The notes under the pieces are model-generated. The model searched no databases, had not been told where the DNA came from, and saw only the letters and a program-made list of their open reading frames with translations. DNA of 64,000 nt from Oceanomicrobium pacificus. Lineage in GTDB: Bacteria; Pseudomonadota; Alphaproteobacteria; Rhodobacterales; Rhodobacteraceae. Both the position numbers and the translations under genes were made by a program. Where the stretch lies: assembly GCF_009833495.1 (NCBI RefSeq), contig NZ_WUWG01000001.1, positions 434,001 through 498,000 on the forward strand, read 5' to 3'. Of this stretch, positions 8,995-19,331 are shown piece after piece (the first letter of the stretch is position 1; every line of letters starts with the position of its first letter).

Positions 8995-11190
8995 TCAGTA
9001 GAAGCTCTGGGGGTCGATATCGATGGTGACGCGCAGCGTGCCGCCCAGTTTCAGACCCGCACGCCATGTCTGGAGCGCGGGTTGCAGCCGTGTGCCGCGC
9101 GGGGCCTTGACCAGAAGCCGCATCCGGTGCCGCCCGCGAATGCGCGCCACGGGCGCGGGCGCCGGACCGAAGAGCGTTGCGCCCACGCCAGACAGCAGGG
9201 GCGCACGGCGTGCCAGTTCGCGTGCCACTGCGGTCACCTGCGGCAAATCCGTGCCCGAGACGACCACGCCGGCCATCCGCCCGAAGGGCGGCGTCGCGGC
9301 AGCTTCCCGCATTGCGGCTTCGGCGGTGAAGAAGGCTTCGTCATCATTGGACAGGATCGCGCGGATCACCGGATGGTCCGGCTGGTGGGTCTGGATGAGC
9401 GCCTGCCCCGGCTTGTCCGCACGGCCTGCGCGCCCCGCCACCTGCCGGATCAGTTGATAGGTCTTCTCCGCCGCCCGCAGGTCGCCCCCCTGCAACCCCA
9501 GATCGGCGTCGATCACGCCGACAAGCGTCAGGAGCGGAAAATTGTGCCCCTTGGCGACCAGTTGCGTGCCCACGATCAGGTCGGCCTCGCCGCCCGCAAT
9601 CTGGTCGATCCGCTGCTTCATCGCGCGGGCCGACATGGCAAGGTCGGAGGAAAGGACCGCGATCCGCGCATCGGGGAAGAGCCCGCTGGCTTCCTCGGCC
9701 AGCCGCTCGACCCCCGGACCGATGGCGGCCAGCCGCCCGGCCACGCCGCAACTGGGGCAGGTTTCCGGAATCGGCGCCGTGGCCCCGCACTGGTGGCACA
9801 TGAGCCGGCGCTGGAACCGGTGTTCGACCATCCGCGCGTCGCAATCGGTGCAGCCGACCTGATGCCCGCAGGCACGGCAAATGGTGAGCGGTGCGAAGCC
9901 GCGACGGTTGATGAAAAGAAGCGCCTGCTCGCCATCCGCGATCCGGCGGCCGACCTCTGCCGCGAGGGGTTCCGATATCCAGCGCCCCGTCTCCAGCGTC
10001 TCGGCACGCATGTCGATGGCCTGCATGTCGGGCAGGCTTGCGGTGCCGAACCGCTCGGTCAGGTCGAGCCGCGCATATTTTCCCGCCCGCGCATTGGTCC
10101 AGCTTTCCAGCGACGGCGTGGCCGAGGCCAGAACCACCTGCCCGCGCGACAGGGATGCGCGCAGCACCGCCATGTCACGGGCACTGTAGAGCACGCCATC
10201 CTCCTGCTTGTAGGAACCGTCATGCTCCTCATCCACAATGATGAGGCCGGGATCGGTGAAGGGAAGGAAAAGCGCCGACCGCGCGCCCACGACAAGCTGC
10301 GCCTCGCCCGACGCCACGGCTTTCCAGGCGCGGCGGCGTTCGGCCTGCGTCACGCCCGAATGCCATTCCACCGGCCGCGCGCCGAAGCGGCGTTCCACAC
10401 GGTCGAGAAACTCCACCGTCAGGGCGATTTCAGGCAACAGAACCAGCGCCTGCCGGCCCTGTTCAAGCGCCGCGGCCACGGCTTCGAGATAGACCTCCGT
10501 CTTGCCCGATCCGGTGACCCCTTTCAGAAGCGTCGTGCCATAGCGGCGGCTGCGCACCGCTTCGCGCAGGATCCGCGCGGCCCGCGCCTGATCCTCGGAC
10601 AGGTCCCGCGCAGGGGCGGCAGGATCGAGCCTCGGGAACGGCGCGTCGCGCGGCAGGTCGATCCGCATCAGAACGCCCTGCGCCTCCAGCCCCTTGAGGA
10701 CCGAACTGCTGACACCGGACAGCGATGCCAATTCGCCCGGTGCGAAGCCCAGATTGCCATACTCTTTCATCGTCTCGACCACACGGCGACGCGCGTCCGT
10801 CCAGCGATCAGGCTCGGCTTCGGCCAGCTGGTAGACCTTGCGCGCCCCCGGCGCGTCGCCGAGACCCGGGACCCGTGTCGCCAGCCGGAGCACCGCGGGC
10901 AACGGGCTCAGCGTGTAATCCGCGACCTGCGTCAGAAAGGTCTGCATCTCGGGGCGCATCGGCGGCAGGTCGAGCACGCGGTGGACGGCGCGGATCTTCG
11001 ACGGATCGAAACCGCCCTCCCCCGGCCCCCAGACCGTGCCAAGCACCCGGCGCGGCCCGAGCGGCACCTCGACGAAGGCGCCCTGCCGCACCCCGCCTGC
11101 CGGTGCGCGATAGTCGAGCGTGCGGTCGAGCGGCTGTGTGGTCAGCACCGCGACCAGAGCGCCTTCCTCGAAATGGATCGGCATGCTCAC
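8995..11190 (-). CDS. priA: Primosomal protein N' (PriA helicase)
   Basis: This 731-residue 3'-5' helicase restarts stalled replication forks. The N-terminal DNA-binding region is followed by Walker A GVTGSGKT (about 224-231), the DEEH box (about 315), and a zinc-binding insertion with the paired CxxC motifs CRAC, CTDC, CHQC and CPSC. The C-terminal helicase half ([21 protein letters not shown]) is complete. Length is normal for the family. It is divergent from the transaldolase gene across a 114-bp gap. An alternative ATG two codons downstream (11184) is possible. Confidence 0.96.
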   Translation of the reverse strand: MSMPIHFEEGALVAVLTTQPLDRTLDYRAPAGGVRQGAFVEVPLGPRRVLGTVWGPGEGGFDPSKIRAVHRVLDLPPMRPEMQTFLTQVADYTLSPLPAVLRLATRVPGLGDAPGARKVYQLAEAEPDRWTDARRRVVETMKEYGNLGFAPGELASLSGVSSSVLKGLEAQGVLMRIDLPRDAPFPRLDPAAPARDLSEDQARAARILREAVRSRRYGTTLLKGVTGSGKTEVYLEAVAAALEQGRQALVLLPEIALTVEFLDRVERRFGARPVEWHSGVTQAERRRAWKAVASGEAQLVVGARSALFLPFTDPGLIIVDEEHDGSYKQEDGVLYSARDMAVLRASLSRGQVVLASATPSLESWTNARAGKYARLDLTERFGTASLPDMQAIDMRAETLETGRWISEPLAAEVGRRIADGEQALLFINRRGFAPLTICRACGHQVGCTDCDARMVEHRFQRRLMCHQCGATAPIPETCPSCGVAGRLAAIGPGVERLAEEASGLFPDARIAVLSSDLAMSARAMKQRIDQIAGGEADLIVGTQLVAKGHNFPLLTLVGVIDADLGLQGGDLRAAEKTYQLIRQVAGRAGRADKPGQALIQTHQPDHPVIRAILSNDDEAFFTAEAAMREAAATPPFGRMAGVVVSGTDLPQVTAVARELARRAPLLSGVGATLFGPAPAPVARIRGRHRMRLLVKAPRGTRLQPALQTWRAGLKLGGTLRVTIDIDPQSFY

Positions 11191-11304
11191 GCAGGCGCCC
11201 CCCCTGCCAAGGGCGGTTCCATCGCGGCGGCGCTTCGATTAAGGTGCGCGCGCGCGGGACCGCCCCGATGGGCCCGATGGGCAACTCCAAATGGAAAGTA
11301 CATC

Positions 11305-11958
11305 ATGAAATTCTTCGTAGACACGGCCGATATCGACGCCATCAAGGAACTCAACGATACCGGAATGGTCGACGGCGTCACCACCAATCCGTCGCTGATC
11401 CTGAAATCGGGTCGCGACATCCTCGAAGTGACCAAGGAAATCTGCGACATTGTCGACGGTCCGGTGAGCGCGGAAGTGACGGCGACCGAGGCAGACGAGA
11501 TGATCGCGGAGGGCCGCAAGCTGGCCAAGATCGCGAGCAACATCGCCGTGAAAGTGCCGCTGACCTGGGCCGGGCTCAAAGCCTGCAAGGTGCTGTCGGA
11601 CGAGGGCCAGATGGTCAATGTCACGCTCTGCTTCTCCGCCAACCAGGCGATCCTCGCCGCCAAGGCCGGCGCCACCTTCATCAGCCCGTTCATCGGCCGT
11701 CTCGACGATATCAACCTCGACGGGATGGAACTGATCGCCGACATCCGCACCATCTACGACAATTACGGGTTCGACACAGAAATCCTTGCGGCGTCGATCA
11801 GAACCGTCAATCATGTCACCGACAGCGCGCGGATCGGGGCTGACGTCATCACCGCACCGCCAGGCGTGCTGAAGAAACTGGCGGATCATCCGCTGACGGA
11901 CAAGGGGCTGGAAAGCTTCCTGGCCGACTGGGCGAAGACGGGACAGAAGATCCTGTAA
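11305..11958 (+). CDS. tal: Small transaldolase (fructose-6-phosphate aldolase/TalC family)
   Basis: This 217-residue cytosolic enzyme is of the short transaldolase/FSA type. [12 protein letters not shown] (about residues 27-38), the Schiff-base lysine in NIAVKVPLT (about 86) and [12 protein letters not shown] (about 131) are diagnostic. Short members function either as transaldolase in the pentose phosphate pathway or as fructose-6-phosphate aldolase, and the sequence alone does not decide. The ATG at 11305 begins the universal Met-Lys-Phe-Phe-Val-Asp start. A DUF484 gene follows 33 bases later on the same strand. Confidence 0.92.
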   Translation: MKFFVDTADIDAIKELNDTGMVDGVTTNPSLILKSGRDILEVTKEICDIVDGPVSAEVTATEADEMIAEGRKLAKIASNIAVKVPLTWAGLKACKVLSDEGQMVNVTLCFSANQAILAAKAGATFISPFIGRLDDINLDGMELIADIRTIYDNYGFDTEILAASIRTVNHVTDSARIGADVITAPPGVLKKLADHPLTDKGLESFLADWAKTGQKIL

Positions 11959-11991
11959 GCCCCGCCGACGAAGGGCAGCGAGGAGACAGGC

Positions 11992-12708
11992 ATGGCCGAC
12001 AAAGACGAGGCGTTGCGCGCCATCCGCGCGCATATTCTCTCCGATCCCGACATGATCCTGGAGGATCGGGATGTCATGCGGGCGCTCCTCAAGGCACAGG
12101 GCGGCGACGATGCGCGCAATGTCGTGGACCTGCGCGGCGTGCTGGTCGACCGGCTGGAAGACCGGCTCGACCGGCTGGAAGACACCCATCGCAACGTCAT
12201 TGCCGCTGCCTATGAGAATCTCGCGGGCACCAACCAGGTGCACCGTGCGGTGCTCGCGGTGCTCGACCCGGCGGATTTCAACGGGTTCCTGACCGCGCTC
12301 AGCCATGATGTGACGAACATCCTGTCGGTCGACGTGATCCGGCTGGGGCTGGAAAGCCCCGCCGTCGCGCCCGGCACGCCGCTCGGCCCGAAGGGCGACA
12401 TGCAATCCACCGTTGTCGCGCTGGCGCGCGGCGGCGTCGACGCCTACCTGACGCAGGACCGCGACGTGGTCAGCCGCAAAGTCACGCTGCGCCAATGCGC
12501 GCCCGACCAGAGCTCGGTCTACGGGCGCGATGCGACATGGATCAAGTCCGAGGCGCTTCTTCAGCTTGACCTCGGACCGGATTTCCAGCCCGGCCTGCTG
12601 GCCTTCGGATCGGAAGACCCGCACCGGTTCCACCCCGATCAGGGGGGCGATCTTCTGACCTTCTTTGCCGGGGTCTTCGAGCGCGTCCTGCGCCGCTGGC
12701 TGGCGTGA
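11992..12708 (+). CDS. DUF484 family protein
   Basis: This 238-residue cytoplasmic protein belongs to the DUF484 family, whose fold is GAF-like. The N-terminal helical part contains a short heptad repeat (RLEDRLDRLED, about residues 56-66), and the C-terminal half is the GAF-like domain. DUF484 genes are classically found immediately upstream of xerC, as here. Its stop TGA overlaps the GTG start of xerC by three bases. The biochemical role is not established. Genetic neighbourhood suggests a link with chromosome dimer resolution or cell division. Confidence 0.85.
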   Translation: MADKDEALRAIRAHILSDPDMILEDRDVMRALLKAQGGDDARNVVDLRGVLVDRLEDRLDRLEDTHRNVIAAAYENLAGTNQVHRAVLAVLDPADFNGFLTALSHDVTNILSVDVIRLGLESPAVAPGTPLGPKGDMQSTVVALARGGVDAYLTQDRDVVSRKVTLRQCAPDQSSVYGRDATWIKSEALLQLDLGPDFQPGLLAFGSEDPHRFHPDQGGDLLTFFAGVFERVLRRWLA

Positions 12709-13655
12709 CCGGCCCGGGCGACCCCGCACCGCATCCGGCCGCCGACGCGGCCGACGATTTCCTGAACCGCTGGCTGCGTGCCATGGCCGGCACCCGCGAT
12801 GCCTCGCCCCGCACGCTCGACGCCTATCGCCGTGACGTGGCGGGATTTCTGGGCTTTCTGACCGACCATCACGGCGCACGGCCCGGCCGCGCGGCCCTGT
12901 CGGCAGTGACGACGCAGGACATGCGGGCTTGGCTGGCACGCGAGCGCGGACGCGGCCTGTCGGCGCGCTCGGTCGCGCGCGCCCTGTCGGCGGTGCGCAG
13001 CTTCTACGGCTGGCTCGACACGGCCGAGGGGATCACCAATCCCGCCGTGACCGCGACCCGTGCCCCGCGGCCTGCCGCCCGTCTGCCCCGTCCGGTCGAT
13101 ACCGAGGCCGCACGCGCCCTGATCGACCGTGTGGAACTGCAAAACCCGCAGGACTGGATCGCCGCGCGCGATGTGGCGGTGGTCACGCTCCTTTATGCCT
13201 GCGGGCTGCGCATTTCCGAGGCGCTCGGCCTGCCCCGCCGCGCCGCACCGCTGCCCGAAGCGCTGACGATCCGCGGCAAGGGCGGCAAGGAGCGGATGGT
13301 GCCGGTCCTGCCGGCCGCCCGCGACGCGGTCGATGCCTATCTGCGGCTCTGCCCGCATGATCCGGGTCCGGACGGGCCGCTCTTCCTCGGCCAGCGTGGC
13401 GGTGCGCTGAACCCCCGGCTGGTGCAGAAAGTGCTGGAACAGGCGCGGATGCAACTCGGCCTGCCCGCCTCGGCCACGCCACATGCGTTGCGCCATTCCT
13501 TCGCGACCCACCTTCTGGAAGCGGGCGGCGACCTGCGCGCCATCCAGGAACTGCTCGGCCATGCCTCTCTGTCCACCACGCAGGCTTACACGGCCGTGGA
13601 TCAGGCGCGACTGATGGATATTTATGCACGCGCCCACCCCAAGGGCGCCGGATAG
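12705..13655 (+). CDS. xerC: Tyrosine recombinase XerC
   Basis: This 316-residue site-specific recombinase, with XerD, resolves chromosome dimers at dif. The N-terminal SAM-like core-binding domain (about 15-110) is followed by the catalytic domain with the full set of residues: Arg in CGLRISEAL (about 168), Lys in [11 protein letters not shown] (about 190), HALRH (about 262), His in LGHASLSTT and the nucleophile Tyr in QAYT (about 296). The GTG start overlaps the DUF484 stop. No dif-like site is evident nearby, which is expected because dif lies at the terminus. Confidence 0.94.
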   Translation: MTGPGDPAPHPAADAADDFLNRWLRAMAGTRDASPRTLDAYRRDVAGFLGFLTDHHGARPGRAALSAVTTQDMRAWLARERGRGLSARSVARALSAVRSFYGWLDTAEGITNPAVTATRAPRPAARLPRPVDTEAARALIDRVELQNPQDWIAARDVAVVTLLYACGLRISEALGLPRRAAPLPEALTIRGKGGKERMVPVLPAARDAVDAYLRLCPHDPGPDGPLFLGQRGGALNPRLVQKVLEQARMQLGLPASATPHALRHSFATHLLEAGGDLRAIQELLGHASLSTTQAYTAVDQARLMDIYARAHPKGAG

Positions 13656-13743
13656 GCCCGAAGCAGCATTTGCCGCTGGACGCGATCACGGCGCTTTGCC
13701 ATCCTCGCGCCCGGTTCATCACGCAGTCAAAAGGAGCGCTCCG

Positions 13744-14535
13744 ATGAAGACCCTCCCCATTCTTTCCGCCCTGACCGGGCTCATGATGTTCAGCCCCGCG
13801 CTGGCCGCCGACCTGCCGGATCTGGAGGGGCGCGAAGTGGTCGTGGTGACCGAAAACGCCTACCCGCCGCTGCAGTTTGTCGATCCGGCGACCGGCGATG
13901 CGATCGGCTGGGAATATGATGCGATGGAAGAGATCGCCAAGCGGATCAACATGACCGTGGTGATCGAGAACAGCTCCTGGGACGCGATGATCCCAGCGGT
14001 GAGCGAGGGCCAGTATGATGTCGGCATGACCGGCATCACCATCCGCGACGACCGCAAGGAGAAGGTCGATTTCTCGGACGCCTACATGCGCTCGGAAATG
14101 TTCATGCTGGTGCGCGCGGACGAGGACCGGTTCACCGATGGCGCGAGTTTCGCCGCGTTCGAGGACGGGCTTGTGGGCGCACAGGCGGGCACAACGCCCT
14201 TCTACGTCGCGGTCTACGACATGCTCGACGGGGACGAGGCCAACCCGCGCATCAAGCTGTTCGAGACTTTCGGCGCGTCGGTGCAGGCCCTGAAGGCGGG
14301 CGACGTGGACGTGGTGCTGACCGACGGCACGGCCGGCGAGGGTTATGTGCGGGCCAATCCCGACACGTTCAAGCTGACGGGCGACGCGATGGGCACCGAG
14401 GATTTCGGCTTCATCTTCCCCAAAGGTTCCGATCTGGTCGCGCCGATCAATGCCGCGATTGCCGACATGAAGGCCGACGGCACGCTCGACGCGCTGAACA
14501 AGAAATGGTTCCTCGACTACAAGCTCGGCGGCTGA
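13744..14535 (+). CDS. Amino-acid ABC transporter substrate-binding protein
   Basis: This 263-residue periplasmic binding protein belongs to SBP family 3. A cleavable signal peptide (about residues 1-21, ending Ala-Leu-Ala-Ala) is followed by the YPPLQFVD and [13 protein letters not shown] ligand-lobe motifs and the family signature [21 protein letters not shown]. These proteins bind polar amino acids. A good ribosome site (AAAGGAG) lies 8 bases before the ATG. A strong hairpin separates it from the permease gene, a layout typical where the binding protein is made in excess. No ATPase gene follows. Confidence 0.9.
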   Translation: MKTLPILSALTGLMMFSPALAADLPDLEGREVVVVTENAYPPLQFVDPATGDAIGWEYDAMEEIAKRINMTVVIENSSWDAMIPAVSEGQYDVGMTGITIRDDRKEKVDFSDAYMRSEMFMLVRADEDRFTDGASFAAFEDGLVGAQAGTTPFYVAVYDMLDGDEANPRIKLFETFGASVQALKAGDVDVVLTDGTAGEGYVRANPDTFKLTGDAMGTEDFGFIFPKGSDLVAPINAAIADMKADGTLDALNKKWFLDYKLGG

Positions 14536-14547
14536 ACTGACAGGATA

Positions 14548-14576
14548 GCGCCCGGCCGCGACGCGTGGCCGGGCGC
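14548..14576 (+). terminator. Strong stem-loop between binding-protein and permease genes
   Basis: A perfect 10-bp GC stem (GCGCCCGGCC / GGCCGGGCGC) with a 9-base loop begins 12 bases after the binding-protein stop and ends just before the permease ATG at 14582. There is no T-tract. By analogy with other ABC operons it probably protects the upstream mRNA from 3' decay and lowers permease expression. Confidence 0.6.
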
Positions 14577-14581
14577 ATGAT

Positions 14582-15436
14582 ATGGCGCCGTCTCCCTCTC
14601 CTTCCGATCCGAACCGTGACTTTCCATGGTGGCTCGTCGCCGCGCTCGCGCTCGGCGCGTTCCTGACGTGGAAAATCCTGTCCGACCCGATCTACACCCA
14701 GATCCTGGAGATCGTCGGCAAGGGCGTGGGCATCACGATCTTCGTCACGCTGACCGCCTTCGCGCTGGCATCCGCACTTGGCCTCCTGCTTGCAGTCTGC
14801 GTGCTGTCGCCCTCGCTCCTGCTGCGCCAGATCGCGCGCTTCTATATCGAGATCGTGCGCGGCATCCCGATCCTCGTGCTCCTGTTCTACATCGCCTTTG
14901 TCGGCGCGCCGGCACTGGTGGCGGGCTGGAACGCGCTGGCGGAACCGCTCGGGCTGGACCCGATCCGCACCCGCGACCTGTCGCTCATGTGGCGGGCAAT
15001 CCTTGCGCTCACCATCGGCTATGCGGCCTTCATCGCGGAAGTGTTCCGCGCCGGCATTCAGGCCGTGGACCGCGGCCAGATCGAAGCCGCAAAGGCGCTC
15101 GGGCTCGGCCCTTGGCAGCGGTTCCGGCACATCGTCTTCCCGCAGGCGATCCGGATGATCCTGCCGCCGCTCGGCAATGATTTCATCGCGCTCATCAAGG
15201 ACAGCGCGCTTGTGTCCGTGCTTGGCGTCGCCGACATTACCCAGATGGGCAAGGTCTATGCTGCAGGCTCCTTCCGCTTTTTCGAGACCTACAATATCGT
15301 CGCGTTCATCTACCTGATCATGACGGTCGGCCTGTCGCTCGGACTGCGCGCGCTGGAGCGGCGGCTGCGCGACCGGACCGCGCGGCGCAATAAGGCTGGC
15401 CCGAATGCGGCCCAACATGTAGAGCTTGCCGAATGA
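14582..15436 (+). CDS. Amino-acid ABC transporter permease
   Basis: This 284-residue integral membrane permease is of the HisMQ type. An N-terminal helix (about 17-37) precedes the core of about five helices. The cytoplasmic coupling loop contains the EAA motif (about residues 160-180: EAAKALGLGPWQRFRHIVFPQA). It should pair with the binding protein encoded just upstream. The expected ATP-binding partner is absent. Instead the stop overlaps the ATG of a phosphatidylcholine synthase gene by four bases (ATGA). The substrate is unknown. Confidence 0.9.
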   Translation: MAPSPSPSDPNRDFPWWLVAALALGAFLTWKILSDPIYTQILEIVGKGVGITIFVTLTAFALASALGLLLAVCVLSPSLLLRQIARFYIEIVRGIPILVLLFYIAFVGAPALVAGWNALAEPLGLDPIRTRDLSLMWRAILALTIGYAAFIAEVFRAGIQAVDRGQIEAAKALGLGPWQRFRHIVFPQAIRMILPPLGNDFIALIKDSALVSVLGVADITQMGKVYAAGSFRFFETYNIVAFIYLIMTVGLSLGLRALERRLRDRTARRNKAGPNAAQHVELAE

Positions 15437-16140
15437 CCCGCCAGACCCTTGCCTTCTGCGTCCATCTCTTCACCGCCTCGGGCGCCGCGCTCGCGCTTTT
15501 TGCCATGCTCGAAGCCGGTGCAAACGACTGGAAGATGATGTTCTTCTTCCTGCTCCTCGCGCTCATTGTGGACGGGATCGACGGACCGCTCGCCCGTTGG
15601 GCACATGTGAAGAAGTTTGCCCCGCATTGGGACGGGGTGCTGCTCGACCTGATCATCGACTTCCTGACTTACGTGTTCATTCCGGCCTATGCGCTGGCGC
15701 AGGCCGGTTTGATGTCGGCCTGGGGCGGATGGCTTTGTGCGATCGCGATCGTGACGACGGGTGTCGTCTATTTCGCCGACACACGGATGAAGACCGAGGA
15801 CAACAGCTTCTCGGGTTTTCCGGGCTGCTGGAACATGGTGATGCTGGTGATCTTCGCCCTGCGCCCGAGCGAATGGGCGATCATCGGGATCGTCGGCACG
15901 CTCTGCGTGGCACAGTTCGTGCCGCTGAAATTCATCCATCCGGTGCGGACGGAACGCTGGCGACGCCTGTCCCTGCCCGTGATGCTCGCATGGTGCATGA
16001 TCGCGCTCTGGATCGGGCTGGAGGATTTCGAGACCCCGCCTCTTGCGGCTGCCGGACTGATCGCAACGACGCTCTACCTGACATTTGCGGGCATCGCGAT
16101 GCAGGTTGTGCCGGCGCGCAAACCGACTGCCGCCGAGTAA
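15433..16140 (+). CDS. pcs: Phosphatidylcholine synthase (CDP-alcohol phosphatidyltransferase)
   Basis: This 235-residue membrane enzyme condenses CDP-diacylglycerol with choline to give phosphatidylcholine, a one-step route known in rhizobia and other alphaproteobacteria. About seven or eight hydrophobic helices are visible. The CDP-alcohol motif is of the Pcs variety: DGIDGPLARWAHV (about residues 47-59) followed by WDGVLLDLIIDFLTYVFIPAY. It overlaps the permease gene by four bases and ends at a bidirectional terminator. Phosphatidylserine synthase is less likely, because the Asp-Phe-Leu-Thr-Tyr-Val-Phe segment is characteristic of Pcs. Confidence 0.85.
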   Translation: MTRQTLAFCVHLFTASGAALALFAMLEAGANDWKMMFFFLLLALIVDGIDGPLARWAHVKKFAPHWDGVLLDLIIDFLTYVFIPAYALAQAGLMSAWGGWLCAIAIVTTGVVYFADTRMKTEDNSFSGFPGCWNMVMLVIFALRPSEWAIIGIVGTLCVAQFVPLKFIHPVRTERWRRLSLPVMLAWCMIALWIGLEDFETPPLAAAGLIATTLYLTFAGIAMQVVPARKPTAAE

Positions 16141-16161
16141 GATTTCTCTCTACGACGAAAA

Positions 16162-16185
16162 AGACCGGCCGCATCGGGCCGGTCT
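16162..16185. terminator. Bidirectional intrinsic terminator between pcs and ileS
   Basis: A perfect 9-bp stem (AGACCGGCC / GGCCGGTCT) with a 6-base loop is followed on the plus strand by ATCTGTTTT. On the minus strand, read downstream of ileS, it runs into a TTTTT tract. It separates two convergent genes and should serve both. Confidence 0.8.
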
Positions 16186-16215
16186 ATCTGTTTTCGGGGT
16201 CGAAGACGCCCGGTG

Positions 16216-19122
16216 TCAGCCGAGCGCATCCGAACAGCGTTTGCAGGTGCCTGCATGGGCCGTATGGCCGACCTCGGGCAGGATCTTCCAGCAGCGTTGG
16301 CATTTCTCGCCCTGCGCGCGTTCGAAAACCACGCCGACGCCCGGCTGTTCGGTCAGGCGGAACGCATTGCCCGGCACCGGATCGTTTGAGAGCTGGATGC
16401 CTGACGTGATGCAGATATCAGCGAAATCCAGCCCGCGCAGTTGTGCCAGCACATCGGCATCTTCCACATGCACCACCGGGGCGGCTTCGAGCGACGCACC
16501 GATATTCTTCTCCCGCCGTTCGATCTCGATCGCGCCGGTCACGACGCGGCGCACGTCGCGGATTGCGGCCCAGCGGGCGGCAAGTGCGTCATCGCGCCAG
16601 TCCTGCGGCGTGTCGGGGAAGTCCACCAGATGCACCGAACTGTCATTGCCGGGGAACCGGTCGAGCCAGACATCCTCCATCGTGAAGACCAGCATCGGCG
16701 CGAGCCATGTGGTCAGGCGGTGGAACAGGATGTCGAGCACCGTGCGCGCGGCGCGGCGGCGCAGGCTGCCGTCCGCGTCGCAATAGAGCGCGTCCTTGCG
16801 GATGTCGAAATAGAAGGCCGACAGGTCGACGGTGCAGAACTGGAACAGGCTCTGGAACACGCCCTGGAAATCATAGGCCGCGTAGCCCTTGCGGACCGTC
16901 TCGTCGAGTTCGGCCAGCCGGTGCAGCACCCAGCGCTCCAGATCGGGCATCTCGGACGGGTCGACGGCTTCGGCCGCATCATAGCCCGACAGGTTGCCCA
17001 GCATGAAGCGCAGCGTGTTGCGCAGGCGGCGGTAGCTGTCGGCCACGTTTTTCAGGATTTCCGGCCCGATCCGCTGGTCGGCCGTATAGTCCGACTGCGC
17101 CACCCAGAGCCGCAGGATATCCGCGCCATACTGCTTGACGACCTGCTCGGGCACGATGGTGTTGCCGAGCGACTTGGACATTTTCATGCCCTTCTCGTCG
17201 AGCGTGAACCCGTGGGTCAGAACGCCCTTGTAGGGCGCGCGTCCCTTGGTCCCGCAGGATTGCAGCATCGAGGAGTGGAACCAGCCGCGATGCTGGTCGG
17301 TCCCTTCGAGATAGAGGTCCGCGATCCCGTCCGGCGTGCCGTCCACGCGGTCGCGCAGCACGAACGCATGGGTCGAGCCGCTGTCGAACCAGACGTCGAG
17401 AATGTCGGTCACCTTCTCCCAGCCCTCGGCCAGTTGCTCGGGCGACAGGAAGCGGGCGGCGGCGCCCGCGTCGAACCAGCAATCGGCGCCTTCCTCGCGG
17501 AAGGCGGCGACGATCTTCGCGTTCACATCCGGGTCGCGCAGGATCTCCACCGCGCCCTTCGCGCCGCGCTTGACGAAACAGGTGAGCGGCACACCCCAGG
17601 CGCGCTGGCGCGACAGCACCCAGTCGGGGCGCGCCTCGATCATCGAATGGAGCCGGTTGCGCCCGCTCTGCGGTGTCCATGTGACGAGTTCGTCGATGGA
17701 TGCCAGCGCGCGGGCGCGGATGGTCTTGCCATATTCGTCGCGCCCGTCGCCCAGTTCGCGGTCGATCGCCACGAACCATTGCGGCGTGTTGCGGAAAATG
17801 AGCGGCGCTTTCGAGCGCCAGCTGTGCGGATAGCTGTGCTTGATCCGCCCGCGCGCGATCAACGCGTCGCCCTCGACCATCTTGTCGATCACGGCGCGGT
17901 TGGCTTTGCCTTCCTTGCCCTTGTGGTCGAAGATTTTCAGCCCGCCGAAGAAAGGCATATCCTCCCGGAAGCTGCCATCTTCGAGCACATTGTGCGTCAT
18001 CACCAGCCCGTGCTTGACGCCGAGGATGTAATCGTCGGCACCATGGCTCGGCGCGGTATGGACGAAGCCGGTGCCGGCCTCGTCGGTCACATGGTCGCCC
18101 GGCAGCATCGGCACGTCATAGTCCCATTCGCCATCCGCGCCCTCGACACCGCGGAACGGATGCGCGCAGGTCAGAAGGTCGAGCTGCTCGGCGGTCACAT
18201 CGCGCAGGCGCGCGTATTTCTCGACACGTGCCGCGCCGAACACATCCGCCGCCAGATTGTCGGCGAGCAGGTAGCGGTCGCCCGTCTTCGCCCAATTGTC
18301 CTCGGGCGCTTCCGTGACCTCGTAGAGCCCGTAGGACAGGCCCGGGTTGAAGGCGACGGCACGGTTGGACGGGATCGTCCATGGCGTCGTCGTCCAGATC
18401 ACCACATTGACGCCGAGCAGGTCCGAACGCGCGCCGGTCTTCTCCACCGCGCGGATGACCGGGAATTTCACCCAGATCGTGTGGCTCTGATGGTCGTGAT
18501 ACTCGACCTCCGCCTCGGCCAGCGCGGTCTTTTCCACCACCGACCACATGACCGGCTTCGAGCCCTGATAGAGGCTGCCATTCATGACGAATTTCATGAA
18601 TTCCTCGGCGATCACCGCCTCGGCATCATAGTTCATCGTCAGATACGGATCGTCCCAGTTGCCGGTGACACCGAGCCGCTTGAACTCCTCGCGCTGGATA
18701 TCGACCCAGCCTTCAGCGAATTTCCGGCACTCGGCGCGGAAATCATTGATCGGCACCTCGTCCTTGTCCTGCCCCTTGGAGCGGTACTGTTCCTCGATCT
18801 TCCACTCGATCGGCAGACCGTGGCAGTCCCAGCCGGGCACATAGCGGCTGTCATGGCCCATCATCTGTTGCGAGCGGACGACCATGTCCTTCAGGATCTT
18901 GTTGAGCGCGTGGCCGATATGAAGATGGCCGTTCGCATAGGGCGGGCCGTCATGCAGGATGAAGGGGGTCCGGCCCTCCTTGGCGCGCAGGCGGCCGTAA
19001 ATGTCCATCTCGGCCCAGCGCGCCAGCCATTCCGGTTCGCGTTTGGGCAGGCCCGCGCGCATCGGGAATTCGGTCTGGGGCAGGTTCAGCGTGTCTTTGT
19101 AATCAGGTGTGTCGGCACACAT
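16216..19122 (-). CDS. ileS: Isoleucyl-tRNA synthetase
   Basis: This 968-residue class I aminoacyl-tRNA synthetase charges tRNA-Ile. The HIGH box (NGHLHIGHAL, about residues 64-73) and KMSKS (about 647) frame the Rossmann catalytic domain, with the CP1 editing domain in between. The anticodon-binding domain and the C-terminal zinc motif (CQRCW...CKRC, about 940-965) complete a normal-length bacterial enzyme. It is transcribed alone towards the shared terminator with pcs. The 209 bases upstream carry no gene and should hold its promoter. Confidence 0.97.
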   Translation of the reverse strand: MCADTPDYKDTLNLPQTEFPMRAGLPKREPEWLARWAEMDIYGRLRAKEGRTPFILHDGPPYANGHLHIGHALNKILKDMVVRSQQMMGHDSRYVPGWDCHGLPIEWKIEEQYRSKGQDKDEVPINDFRAECRKFAEGWVDIQREEFKRLGVTGNWDDPYLTMNYDAEAVIAEEFMKFVMNGSLYQGSKPVMWSVVEKTALAEAEVEYHDHQSHTIWVKFPVIRAVEKTGARSDLLGVNVVIWTTTPWTIPSNRAVAFNPGLSYGLYEVTEAPEDNWAKTGDRYLLADNLAADVFGAARVEKYARLRDVTAEQLDLLTCAHPFRGVEGADGEWDYDVPMLPGDHVTDEAGTGFVHTAPSHGADDYILGVKHGLVMTHNVLEDGSFREDMPFFGGLKIFDHKGKEGKANRAVIDKMVEGDALIARGRIKHSYPHSWRSKAPLIFRNTPQWFVAIDRELGDGRDEYGKTIRARALASIDELVTWTPQSGRNRLHSMIEARPDWVLSRQRAWGVPLTCFVKRGAKGAVEILRDPDVNAKIVAAFREEGADCWFDAGAAARFLSPEQLAEGWEKVTDILDVWFDSGSTHAFVLRDRVDGTPDGIADLYLEGTDQHRGWFHSSMLQSCGTKGRAPYKGVLTHGFTLDEKGMKMSKSLGNTIVPEQVVKQYGADILRLWVAQSDYTADQRIGPEILKNVADSYRRLRNTLRFMLGNLSGYDAAEAVDPSEMPDLERWVLHRLAELDETVRKGYAAYDFQGVFQSLFQFCTVDLSAFYFDIRKDALYCDADGSLRRRAARTVLDILFHRLTTWLAPMLVFTMEDVWLDRFPGNDSSVHLVDFPDTPQDWRDDALAARWAAIRDVRRVVTGAIEIERREKNIGASLEAAPVVHVEDADVLAQLRGLDFADICITSGIQLSNDPVPGNAFRLTEQPGVGVVFERAQGEKCQRCWKILPEVGHTAHAGTCKRCSDALG

Positions 19123-19331
19123 GGCAAGGCTCTCTCGTCACTGGAGAATTCTAGGTGGTTGGTCGGCGCGGTCGGCCCATGCGCCTGTTCCCCGGTCGCT
19201 CAGAGGCTGAGCGCCGGGCCAGTAATTCGGAAATCTATGCCGGTTCCTGTCCACATGGGCGGCTGTATAGACCGCCCCTGCCCGATATTCCAGCGTGGAG
19301 TTGCCGCGGGCGATGCAGGCCGGCGTACGGC

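Noticed and set aside
8974-11304. Very long plus-strand open frame of about 780 codons joined in frame to the transaldolase gene
   Set aside because: It is exactly antisense to priA, has Arg/His/Pro-biased composition and no domain. The transaldolase start at 11305 fits its family.
12705-13655. Integrase of a mobile element
   Set aside because: Sequence and DUF484 coupling identify housekeeping XerC. No att repeats or phage genes are nearby.
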